Source: Marinobacterium sp. (lineage in GTDB: Bacteria > Pseudomonadota > Gammaproteobacteria > Pseudomonadales > Balneatricaceae). From it: a DNA stretch of 62,051 nucleotides. The stretch lies in contig JAOXSF010000186.1 in NCBI GenBank assembly GCA_025800125.1, positions 1 through 62,051 on the forward strand, given 5' to 3'. Made by a program: the position numbers and the translations under genes. The notes under the pieces are model-generated. The model did not search any database. It worked only from the letters and a program-made list of their open reading frames with translations, and was not told the DNA's origin. Shown here piece after piece: positions 10,083 through 18,278 of the stretch; within the stretch, counting starts at the first letter, position 1, and each line of letters starts with the position of its first letter.

Positions 10083-11227
10083 GGCGTCACCTGCTGTTTA
10101 CGCTGAGATTTGTCTTCGGGCTGCAACTCCAGCAACTGGATACGATCCCATGCTTTCTGGGTTTTATTCCGTGCTTTGAAATACCCAGGGCTGGAACTGA
10201 AAATCGGTTGCCCCAGATAACGTAGCTGTAGCACATCTTTATCTGGACAGAACTCCACGCAACGGCCACATAGGGTACAGTCAGCATGGGTAATATCCTG
10301 CGGTTTTGCGACATGATTAAAATCAGTTTGCAGTTCACGAATATCCATCGGACAGGCCTGGGCACACAAACCACAGCGATCACAGCGGCCTGAGCCCTGT
10401 TTCACCAACCGGGCCAGCCCCAGCTTACGAAACACAGCGTGCATCGCCAGTAATGGACAGATCCGGCAGAATGGTTGACGCAATGTCAACGCCATTGCCA
10501 CCATCAATCCAAACAGAAAATCTCCGGTTACTGACAACACCATATAACCAGGGCTGGAGGTATTCACATACAGCTCCTGGTTAGTGCCATTCATCAGCGT
10601 CGTCATAATACGACTGGGGCAGATTTTGCAGAATGGGTCTCCCAGATCACCACTGACAAAACCCAGCCCACTCAACGCAGGCAGACCAAAAACAAGCCCA
10701 CCCAACATCAAAAATTTTACGGGCCTCACCCGATCAACCCAACGGCTGGATAAACTATCAACCTTACGCAGCCCCAGTTTCTGGCCGATAAGATGCGCCA
10801 CCTCCTGAAAAAACCCCAGCGGGCAAATCCAGCCACAGAACGCCTTATTCAAGACAACAAACATCAGCATAAAGGTGCCAATAGTAGTCAAAACTGGCAG
10901 AAACAGCATCAGCCAGTTACCACTGCTCTGTGCTCGGCTGATGCCATGATCAACCTGATGTTGCAGAGGAATCAACGCACAATAGTCAGCGCCGTTCTCA
11001 TCATAGGCACAGGACAACGACGGCAAAGCACCGGAAAGCTTATCAGCGGCATAAAAGCCAACGACTGTGGCGCCGTATACCAGAAAAATAAACATACATA
11101 GCTGTACCATACGACGCAGCAGTGTCAGATTTTTCCAGCTGGCAAAGCGCTTTCGTGTTGAAACAGTAGCGCTTGCACAACCCGTCACCGAAGACCCTGA
11201 TGCTGAAGATAGACGATCTGAACTCAT
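10079..11227 (-). CDS. NapH/NosR-like membrane 4Fe-4S ferredoxin
   Basis: The 382-residue protein has several transmembrane segments (about 40-60, 110-130, 170-190, 235-255). Paired cysteine motifs of the NapH/NosR type sit at membrane boundaries (CGWICP, CKICPS, CRICPL). Two classic 4Fe-4S motifs follow near the C-terminus, CDRCGLCAQACP and CTLCGRCVEFCP. Such proteins pass electrons from the quinone pool towards the periplasm. The gene overlaps both neighbours by four bases. No terminal reductase is next to it, so its partner is unknown; it may hand electrons to the adjacent CcdA-like protein. Confident as to family, not as to pathway. Confidence 0.8.
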   Translation of the reverse strand: MSSDRLSSASGSSVTGCASATVSTRKRFASWKNLTLLRRMVQLCMFIFLVYGATVVGFYAADKLSGALPSLSCAYDENGADYCALIPLQHQVDHGISRAQSSGNWLMLFLPVLTTIGTFMLMFVVLNKAFCGWICPLGFFQEVAHLIGQKLGLRKVDSLSSRWVDRVRPVKFLMLGGLVFGLPALSGLGFVSGDLGDPFCKICPSRIMTTLMNGTNQELYVNTSSPGYMVLSVTGDFLFGLMVAMALTLRQPFCRICPLLAMHAVFRKLGLARLVKQGSGRCDRCGLCAQACPMDIRELQTDFNHVAKPQDITHADCTLCGRCVEFCPDKDVLQLRYLGQPIFSSSPGYFKARNKTQKAWDRIQLLELQPEDKSQRKQQVTP

Positions 11228-12156
11228 TTTTTAGCCCTCCGAGGCTGTACTGGCAGTCGACGATTAACCACCATTCCAGCACCAAAGCCGATACAAGCAA
11301 CCAGTGCCCCCAACCCATAACTGAGCCAGTGCCCCGGGTCCGGGCTGTAAGCGCCACTGAGACTGGTACGATATACCACCCCATCATCACGGATATAACT
11401 GCTTAACTGCCAATCCCCCGGTGGGGTTTGACGCCGTCCAGGGATTACCTCGGAAAAGTCTTTGGGAAAGTTCAATAACAACACACCCTGATCATCGGTC
11501 AACAGATCAAGCTGTGTGCCCGCCGCTGTTGTCAGGGTAATAGGCTGTTGTGGCACAGGATAGCCATCAAACCGGATCTCAAAACGCGCAGGCTTTGCTG
11601 TGGTATAGACACGGTGTTCACGAGGCAGAGGGGCCGGGACAATCTCCAACCGCGAAAGAGGCTGTGCCAGCAGTTCAGAAGGTGAGTGGCCACTGGGCTT
11701 ACCATTAAGATAGACATAGCGAACCGCTGTATGCTCAAACCCTTCCCCCTGCTGATGAGCAACCAGCGCATGGTAGTTACCCACCCCGGATGGTTTCAGC
11801 TTCAGCTGTGAGCCCTGTAACGTTTGCACGGTCGTATCAAAATCAGGCCGATAAAGCTGTACCTTTACCTCGGCCGACAGATCACCATTGAGCACAAAAG
11901 TTTTACCACGTCGATGGCCAGCCGCCGGTGGTGCTGGCTGCGCCTGTGACTCAGCAGCGCCGTGCTGATGCACACCATGCCCTGCTGGAGCAGCAGGTTG
12001 CGCAGCCCAACTCAGCCCCTGTGCTACAGCCAGAGGAGAGGTCGCCAGCACCGAAACTGCCAGCACAGTAGAAAAAGAAGGTAATAAACACGGCGACATC
12101 AAAAACTGTGGCCTGCGTCTTGCCTTTGACACAGCAGCGGGGCATAAACGGGGCAT
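11224..12156 (-). CDS. DUF4198-like membrane-anchored periplasmic protein
   Basis: This 310-residue protein has a signal peptide with a long basic n-region (SKARRRPQF, then a hydrophobic stretch ending near AVAQG), a His-rich stretch (GHGVHQHG), beta-rich domains with the look of DUF4198/carboxypeptidase-like folds, and a C-terminal transmembrane anchor followed by basic residues (QPRRAKK). I chose the ATG at 12156 because AGGA lies ten bases upstream; an internal ATG at 12099 is possible. DUF4198 proteins are often linked to metal or redox modules. It leads the three-gene redox operon, which runs on with four-base overlaps. Confidence 0.6.
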   Translation of the reverse strand: MPRLCPAAVSKARRRPQFLMSPCLLPSFSTVLAVSVLATSPLAVAQGLSWAAQPAAPAGHGVHQHGAAESQAQPAPPAAGHRRGKTFVLNGDLSAEVKVQLYRPDFDTTVQTLQGSQLKLKPSGVGNYHALVAHQQGEGFEHTAVRYVYLNGKPSGHSPSELLAQPLSRLEIVPAPLPREHRVYTTAKPARFEIRFDGYPVPQQPITLTTAAGTQLDLLTDDQGVLLLNFPKDFSEVIPGRRQTPPGDWQLSSYIRDDGVVYRTSLSGAYSPDPGHWLSYGLGALVACIGFGAGMVVNRRLPVQPRRAKK

Positions 12157-12444
12157 AATCAAGATTCCTGGCAGAATTTGCCGGGCATTCTAACGATGTC
12201 AGCGACAAGGGCCGATGTGACAGATTGTCACAGTCTGCCCCCTGTTTTCTTCCATGGGCCACTCGACAACAGAACACCCGTACCAACAAACCTGCCGCTG
12301 CGACATCATGCCACACCCCTACACTACTTCAGCCTGCGTATAGTGCCGCTACCTGACAAACGGGGACGACCGGTTGCAGTTTCCCCCTTCCTGTAACCAG
12401 CCCAGCCATCTGTTGCTTTAATGCCCCTGTCAGGTAAACGATCT

Positions 12445-12508
12445 GCTATTTCAATAACTTGCTATTTCAATAACTTGCTATCTCAATAGCCCACTATCTC
12501 AACGAACC
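12445..12508. repeat. Four decaying 16-bp tandem units in a 365-bp spacer
   Basis: Units start at 12445, 12461, 12477 and 12493. The first two are identical (GCTATTTCAATAACTT), the third changes to GCTATCTCAATAGCCC and the fourth is degenerate. The array lies just past the stop of the autotransporter gene. The rest of 12157-12444 should hold the promoter of the DUF4198 operon; I see no clear site or gene in it. Confidence 0.85.
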
Positions 12509-12521
12509 GCTCTGGCGATTA

Positions 12522-14726
12522 TCAGCGGGTCAACATCTGGTACTGACTAATCTCCGCTGCTGTCATCCAGTGAATATCATTAAAGGCAGCAGCTTCAAGG
12601 GTATACCAGTAAAACGCATCCGGCTGACCAATATCACGCAGGTAGTGCAGATTAGGCTGATGCTCCGGCGCACTGCGCGGCAGGTCTCGTCCGGTCGGCT
12701 GGCTACTATCAAAGTCCCCCCAGCTATGGACACCAAAGCGCGCACCATCACCGTCACCCGCTGTACGCTGGCGTCCCGCCAGGAACAGATCAACCCCGCC
12801 TGATGCAGTCTGACCACCCGCAACCAGATGGGTATTCATACCCAGGTTATACAGCGCCCGGCCCAGTTCCTGATTCATCTGATCATTCACCGAGCCTTCC
12901 ACCTCACCCATCACCAGGGTATCGGCCTGCGGCAGCTGACGACGCAGTTGGGCAAAGGCGAACAATGTTTCTGCACCAATGGCACCACCGCCTATGGCAA
13001 TTGCACCATTTTCCAGAACTTTACCATCGGCCAGTACAGCACCGGCCTCAATACCACCAACCTGAACAAAGTTATGACCAGTGATATTCTGCTCCATCAC
13101 TGCCTGTTGGCGATCACCCTCTTCATCGAGGTAATCTGCCATAATCCGCCCCTGCAAGCTGACACTGCCTTCATCGGCAAGATCAGACACACCACTGAAA
13201 TGGTAACGACCGTTGACTTTCATCTCTCCACCCTGCATCACCAATACACCATGGGCCGAACGCCCTGCGGTGGTAATACTGACATCCGTCAACTGACTGT
13301 TGCCGTCCTGCTGAACAACACCAAAGCCAGTATCAGAGCGGGTATTGATCGTCAGATTAATGAGTTGAGCATTTTCTGCATCCACCAGGTTTACCCCGGT
13401 ACTGACCAGCCCTGTGCTCTGGTTTTCCAGGGTCAGGCTATGTAATTGCACACCATCACCACTGACTTCAACCAGCGGTTGCCCGTCCAGATTGCCACGC
13501 AGCACAGCTTTTTCACCCAGGGTGACCAACTGGCCTGACTGTACTGTGCGCAATGGTGTGTCAGCCCCCACCAGTAACTGGTTGTCATGTTCCAGCGCCA
13601 GTGCTTCATTCAGCTGATGCGTACCCGCAACCATCACCACTTCAGCACCACTGTTAATTGCCTGCTGTAATGACTGGCCCGCAGTTACCTGAGTTGCACT
13701 GCGCCCAGCCAATGGTCGGCCATCCAGCAGTTGAAGGTCTTCCCGGCTTTCTGACAACTGCATGGGCGCAGCACGGTACTGATAATCCGTGGTACTCAAC
13801 ATACGCTGGCGTTCAATCGGTGCCAGCCAGTTCAAACGATGATCCGCCGTGGTGCCACTTTCACTGATGGAACGCCCCATACCAAACGGGATACTGAGTG
13901 TCAGTGCCGCCAGATGGTTCTCTTTGTTGCGCTCATCATAGTGCGCTTCAACTTCCAACCCCACTACCGAGCCTTGCGGCAGCCAGTTCATACCAGACCA
14001 GCGTACTGCACTACCCAGCCAACCGCCCTGGTAGTCACCAATCTGCTTGCCTTCACGGTGAGAAATACCGGCCTTCAGCTGCCACTGCCAGTCCGGACTG
14101 GCCAGCGGTAACCGATACCCCAGTTCCAGATCAGCCCCAGCCAGCAACTCCCGGCGCTGCTGCACCTGCTCCCGCCAGCGACGGCTGTATAACTGTAAGC
14201 TGCCTGTACTCGTATCCAGCTGTTGCTGACTGTAGTCATTAAATGCGGTGTTCAGGGTGGTATCGCGCTTGAGTGGCAAATACAGGTTACCGTGCAACTG
14301 CCAGCGTTGCGTCAGCCACTCTGCCCCCAGTGTCAACTGCTGCAGGTGACTGTTGTTACTGCCTCCTCTACCTTGCCCTTGCAAGTAGTCCCAGTTGATA
14401 TAACCGCCAATCAGCCCCTGTTGCCAGCGCTGCCGTATACCCAGGCCAAGCCCCAGCTGACGATTACGCTCATCCGCAACCACACCTGATAACAGGCTGT
14501 AGAACAGCCTGTCACCGCTGTAACGTAGTGGCATCATCAACTCACTACGTAACAGGTCATGTTCACTGGTATTTTCCAGACTGTTATGCAGCACTGCCCC
14601 CGGTAAGCTTTGCGCAACAACTGTATTGCTCAATAACGCTGTCACACCCAATGCAACAGCACTGGCCAGCGGTGAGATGCCCCACCCAGTTACAGCCCCA
14701 TGAGCCTTCCTTTTTTGTCCTGCCAT
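12522..14726 (-). CDS. Inverse autotransporter with beta-helix passenger
   Basis: This 734-residue outer-membrane protein starts at the ATG at 14726 (GAGGACA ribosome site). It has a signal peptide with an extended n-region (AGQKRKAHGAVTGWG, hydrophobic core, cleavage near VVAQ). Residues about 50-310 match the inverse autotransporter beta-domain of the intimin/invasin family, with alternating aromatic strands such as GLGIRQRWQQGLIGGYINWD. The passenger (about 345-734) lacks the usual Ig-like repeats. It begins with VTAGQSLQQAINSG and continues with short beta-helix rungs (LTLENQSTG, LTINTRSDTG), as in pectate-lyase folds. It is probably an adhesin. It is divergent from the two-component system, which may control it. 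Confidence 0.8.
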   Translation of the reverse strand: MAGQKRKAHGAVTGWGISPLASAVALGVTALLSNTVVAQSLPGAVLHNSLENTSEHDLLRSELMMPLRYSGDRLFYSLLSGVVADERNRQLGLGLGIRQRWQQGLIGGYINWDYLQGQGRGGSNNSHLQQLTLGAEWLTQRWQLHGNLYLPLKRDTTLNTAFNDYSQQQLDTSTGSLQLYSRRWREQVQQRRELLAGADLELGYRLPLASPDWQWQLKAGISHREGKQIGDYQGGWLGSAVRWSGMNWLPQGSVVGLEVEAHYDERNKENHLAALTLSIPFGMGRSISESGTTADHRLNWLAPIERQRMLSTTDYQYRAAPMQLSESREDLQLLDGRPLAGRSATQVTAGQSLQQAINSGAEVVMVAGTHQLNEALALEHDNQLLVGADTPLRTVQSGQLVTLGEKAVLRGNLDGQPLVEVSGDGVQLHSLTLENQSTGLVSTGVNLVDAENAQLINLTINTRSDTGFGVVQQDGNSQLTDVSITTAGRSAHGVLVMQGGEMKVNGRYHFSGVSDLADEGSVSLQGRIMADYLDEEGDRQQAVMEQNITGHNFVQVGGIEAGAVLADGKVLENGAIAIGGGAIGAETLFAFAQLRRQLPQADTLVMGEVEGSVNDQMNQELGRALYNLGMNTHLVAGGQTASGGVDLFLAGRQRTAGDGDGARFGVHSWGDFDSSQPTGRDLPRSAPEHQPNLHYLRDIGQPDAFYWYTLEAAAFNDIHWMTAAEISQYQMLTR

Positions 14727-14997
14727 CACTCTGTCCTCGAAATACGGTTCCTGAAGCTTGAAATATCGGCCTGAAATATCGTCTAAGTCAGATGGCATAA
14801 GTATGCGGACAACAGTACGCAGACTCTGTCTGGAAATGGTATGGCTATGTCAGGACAACTTTACAAAACGTCATGGGGTGGCTGTCATCCATACAACAGC
14901 TGTCGCCTGTACAAACCGGTAAATATCAGAAGTCTTTACAGATCATTCACACTGATGCTGTCATGCTTTGGTATCTGTTACATAAGGAGAAGAACCC

Positions 14998-15693
14998 ATG
15001 CATGTACTTGTGGTAGATGATGACCCGGATATTCTCAGCACGGTGATGGATCATCTGGAATTACAGGGGATCGTTGCCGACTGCGCTACCAATGGTCAGC
15101 AGGCTGTGCAGCTGGCGACCCAGCAGCATTACGATGTGATTGTGCTGGATGTCATGATGCCCGGCACAGATGGCCTGAGCGCCTGTCGAGCACTGCGCAA
15201 ACATGGCAGCACTGTACCCATTCTGTTCCTTACAGCCCGCGATACGCTGGATGATAAGGTTGATGGGTTTAACGCCGGAGGCGATGACTACCTCACTAAA
15301 CCGTTTCACATTCGTGAGCTGATCATGCGTATTAATGCGTTGAGTAAACGGGTTTCTCACCACCAGGTACAAACCCTGAGCTTCGGCCCGCTCACGCTTG
15401 ACCTGAGCAATTACCAGGCCCACAGGGAAGGCACATTGCTTCAGCTGACTCGCCTGCAATTTGCGTTGCTGCGTTGTCTGGTACGCCATGCACCTGCGGT
15501 CGTACACCGTAATCAGCTGGAACAGGACGCCTGGGGCGATGATCTACCGGACAGCGACGCCCTGCGCACCCATATTTACCAGCTGCGTAACGTACTGGAC
15601 AAACCGTTCCAGCAAAGAATGCTGCACACTGTGCGCAGCCAGGGTTTCAGACTGGTTGACCCGACAACAGATGAGCAGAACCATATATCATGA
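14998..15693 (+). CDS. OmpR/PhoB-type response regulator
   Basis: This 231-residue protein has an N-terminal receiver domain with acidic pocket VDDDPD, phospho-acceptor Asp51 in VLDVMMPG, and the conserved Lys in YLTKPF near residue 101. The C-terminal winged helix (about 130-222) includes LTRLQFALLRCLV and the RTHIYQLRNVL recognition region. The ATG follows AAGGAGAAG. It is 36 bases upstream of its kinase gene, and the two are surely co-transcribed. The divergent autotransporter is the obvious candidate target. The 271-base gap before it (14727-14997) would hold both promoters. Confidence 0.93.
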   Translation: MHVLVVDDDPDILSTVMDHLELQGIVADCATNGQQAVQLATQQHYDVIVLDVMMPGTDGLSACRALRKHGSTVPILFLTARDTLDDKVDGFNAGGDDYLTKPFHIRELIMRINALSKRVSHHQVQTLSFGPLTLDLSNYQAHREGTLLQLTRLQFALLRCLVRHAPAVVHRNQLEQDAWGDDLPDSDALRTHIYQLRNVLDKPFQQRMLHTVRSQGFRLVDPTTDEQNHIS

Positions 15694-15698
15694 GTGCA

Positions 15699-15732
15699 AG
15701 TGATATAGCGTGCTACAAGGTGATATAGCATG
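15699..15732. repeat. 20-bp period duplication between regulator and kinase genes
   Basis: GTGATATAGC occurs at 15700-15709 and again at 15720-15729. The two copies keep a 20-base period, and the second runs into the kinase start codon. It looks like a slippage duplication that set the spacing between the two genes. Confidence 0.6.
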
Positions 15733-16938
15733 AAGTTGAACTACACCCGCCGTATTGCGCTGGAGATGGGTCTGTATTCATTTTTGATCTCTCTGATGCT
15801 GGTGCTGATCTTATGGGTCGTTTACGAGATCTATGGCGATGTCGCCGGCCCCGATAGCGTCGAGAATTTTTCACCACATATTGAAAAGCTGATCGCTAAT
15901 GGCAATGGGGAATCATTCGAAATCGACAACCTGGAGTTTTACATTCCTCCGGCCACAATTCCGGCGCAGCTGGCCGAAATAAAAAAGCTGGGCACCAGCA
16001 AACTGGATGAAGGCCATATGGTTTTTGTTGGCCTGCATCCCAACACCGGACAACGCTATTACATTGTTATTGATCGCCGTGGTGGTGGCGATATTGAAGA
16101 GTATGAGTGGACTGGCTTTATCACCATTGCAATCGGACTACTGATAACCACGCTAATTACCGGCCTGCTAGCCTGGCGAATGACCCGTCGACTGGTAGAA
16201 CCGGTACTGCACCTTAAACAACAAATTGACCAGGTAACCGATACCCGCCAGCCTATTCCAGTGATTGATCGTGATGATGAAATCGGTGAGCTGAGCCTGG
16301 CTTTTCAACAGATGCTGGAACGGTTACAAGGGTTTGTAGAACGCGAAAAGGACTTCACCCGCTTTGCCAGCCATGAATTACGTTCCCCGGTAACGGTGAT
16401 GCAGGGCAACCTCGAGTTACTGGAAGCACTGCTGCCTGAAACACCAATGTCAGGCCGGGTAATGACCCGTATGAACACCGCCACCCGCCGTATGAACCTG
16501 ATTATTGACAGTTTTCTATGGCTGGGCCGAGAACAGGGCAGCCAACCACAACAACGTACACTCATCAACCTGCTCATGCTGGAAGAAATGATACTGGAGC
16601 TCAAACAGGGTTACGCAGAAAGTGACTGGCAACGTTTTGAGATTCACACCACACCCTTGCAGGTAGAACTGCATGCTGCAATGTTCTCGCTGCTACTGGA
16701 AAACCTCTGCCGCAACGCACTACGCCACAGCCAGGGTAGCATTCGAGTGGTGATCAACCCACAGGGGCTTTATGTAGAGAACCCACTGCCATCGGGTAAT
16801 CACCGTAAATCTGGGGACAGCACCGGTATTGGTCTGCAAATTGTAGAGCGAATCTGCCAGCACAATAGCTGGCAGCTGTCGATTGAGCAGACATCAGGCA
16901 TAGCAGGACGTTTCAGAGTCAGTGTGCTTTTTAAATAA
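15730..16938 (+). CDS. Sensor histidine kinase partner of the OmpR-type regulator
   Basis: The 402-residue kinase has transmembrane segments at about 13-34 and 138-160 flanking a periplasmic sensor region of roughly 100 residues. A HAMP linker (about 160-212) follows, then the HisKA domain with the phospho-acceptor in ASHELRSPVTVMQGN. The HATPase_c domain has an N-box in LLLENLCRNALRHSQG and a G-box in GDSTGIGLQIVERIC. The D-box region is short and degenerate. It sits directly behind the response regulator. The signal is unknown. It converges with the propeller gene at 17008. Confidence 0.92.
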   Translation: MKLNYTRRIALEMGLYSFLISLMLVLILWVVYEIYGDVAGPDSVENFSPHIEKLIANGNGESFEIDNLEFYIPPATIPAQLAEIKKLGTSKLDEGHMVFVGLHPNTGQRYYIVIDRRGGGDIEEYEWTGFITIAIGLLITTLITGLLAWRMTRRLVEPVLHLKQQIDQVTDTRQPIPVIDRDDEIGELSLAFQQMLERLQGFVEREKDFTRFASHELRSPVTVMQGNLELLEALLPETPMSGRVMTRMNTATRRMNLIIDSFLWLGREQGSQPQQRTLINLLMLEEMILELKQGYAESDWQRFEIHTTPLQVELHAAMFSLLLENLCRNALRHSQGSIRVVINPQGLYVENPLPSGNHRKSGDSTGIGLQIVERICQHNSWQLSIEQTSGIAGRFRVSVLFK

Positions 16939-17007
16939 CTGTACGTTTAAATAGCCCAGTTTCTCAGCTGATTTAATTTTGAAAAGAGTTTAGAGTTCAC
17001 AAATATT

Positions 17008-18090
17008 TTAACGCTGACGGATAAGGCGTCGTAACTGCCCCTGTAATGGCACAACCGTGCCGTCAGGGTGCGGTATTGGCCGTCCTGGCATTCCCATCCC
17101 TTCGCTGATATAGATGCTGTCGCCCACCACACAAACATTAGACGGCGTATCCAGCGCCTTCGCCAATATCTGTTGTTCACCACTTTCCAGACAGATCGCC
17201 AACAGACGGCCTGAAAAACGCTGGAAGCCCCCATGCAGACAGCGCTCCGCATCATCCATCGCCCGTAGAGGCTCGAGGAAACCGGCACAAAGCTCTAACA
17301 CGTAAAGCGTGCCATCCGCAATATCAATACCGGTTGGCGCACTCAACCCATCAACAATGGTTTTACAGGTGCCGCTTTTCGGGTCCAGGCTGATCACCTT
17401 GCCTGCCTGGCCATTAAACGCAACGCCTTTGGTTGCAGTATTCGTATCTCGACCAACTTCACCAGAAAACAGCGTCAGCAGGAAACAGCCGCTGTTTTCA
17501 TCAAATACCATATAAACGGGTACTGCATCCTGGCCCTGTTCCAGATCGCTCAGTGAAACCACCAGCCGTTCCTGACCATTCGGGTCAAATTCAACCACAT
17601 GATTACGGTCTGGTTTAACCGCAAACCAACGCTCAGTCTGTGTATTAAAAGCAATACAGTTAATATGCCCAGGCACCTGCGCCCAGGGCTGCAACTGAGC
17701 ACCGTCAACAACCTGCCCCTGCCCATTGAGCGACAGACGGGAAACCGATGACTCAATCATACCGTTGGTCTGGCTGACCAACAGCTGCCCGTCTGCCAGA
17801 CCCAGATCAGACAACCCCATAATTTCATCACGCTGCATCACCGGCTGCATATTGACCGCGCTATGCCGCTGGGAAAGCACTTCAATTTCTGGCGCGCGCC
17901 CATCCTGCAACGCTACTCGAACAACCCGACCGTCAGGCTCATCCTGCGCACTACCCGCTTCAATCAGCAGTAATGTCTGTTCATCCAGTGCCACCATACC
18001 GCGTGGGTTTTTCAGCCCTTTGCAAACAACACCTTCTGCACTTACATTTTCTATATTACCTGCAACTTCAATCTTTTTATTACCCTGCAT
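17008..18090 (-). CDS. Beta-propeller protein, SMP-30/NHL type, ScyD/ScyE-like
   Basis: The 360-residue protein is built of repeated beta-propeller blades: GLKNPRGMVALDEQTLLLIEAG near residue 22, AVPVYMVFDENSGCFLL, and LSAPTGIDIADGTLYVLEL near 255. The opening blade and the 'PTGIDI..GTLYVLE' blade resemble, from memory, the ScyD/ScyE family of scytonemin gene clusters; a generic SMP-30/gluconolactonase label is the alternative. No signal peptide is seen from the chosen ATG at 18090 (AGGGGC upstream). It lies just beyond the ebo operon, separated from it by the terminator at 18245-18268, so it probably has its own promoter. Confidence 0.65.
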   Translation of the reverse strand: MQGNKKIEVAGNIENVSAEGVVCKGLKNPRGMVALDEQTLLLIEAGSAQDEPDGRVVRVALQDGRAPEIEVLSQRHSAVNMQPVMQRDEIMGLSDLGLADGQLLVSQTNGMIESSVSRLSLNGQGQVVDGAQLQPWAQVPGHINCIAFNTQTERWFAVKPDRNHVVEFDPNGQERLVVSLSDLEQGQDAVPVYMVFDENSGCFLLTLFSGEVGRDTNTATKGVAFNGQAGKVISLDPKSGTCKTIVDGLSAPTGIDIADGTLYVLELCAGFLEPLRAMDDAERCLHGGFQRFSGRLLAICLESGEQQILAKALDTPSNVCVVGDSIYISEGMGMPGRPIPHPDGTVVPLQGQLRRLIRQR

Positions 18091-18150
18091 GGATGCCCCT
18101 GTTCTGCTGTTTTCTGCCAAGACTTTTCTGCAAAAGCTGTTCTGCAACAA

Positions 18151-18203
18151 CTTTTCTACAAAGCTTTTCTACAAAGCTTTTTTGAAAAGCTTTTTCTGAA
18201 AAG
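18151..18203. repeat. 13-bp tandem units upstream of the propeller gene
   Basis: CTTTTCTACAAAG occurs twice in a row (18151-18163 and 18164-18176), followed by two decayed copies (177-189 and 190-203). Each unit is also near-palindromic (CTTT...AAAG), so the array can fold. It lies in the presumed promoter or leader of the propeller gene. Confidence 0.8.
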
Positions 18204-18244
18204 AAAGCTCAGATCTTTAACTCTTGAATCTTTAAGGTATAAAA

Positions 18245-18268
18245 CGCCACCCCAATAACGAGGTGGCG
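18245..18268 (-). terminator. Terminator at the end of the extended ebo operon
   Basis: CGCCACC (245-251) pairs with GGTGGCG (262-268). On the minus strand the stem is followed by TTTTAT. It is 11 bases past the stop of the VioB-like gene, so transcripts from the ebo side should mostly end here, before the propeller gene. Confidence 0.85.
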
Positions 18269-18278
18269 TGATCAGCAA

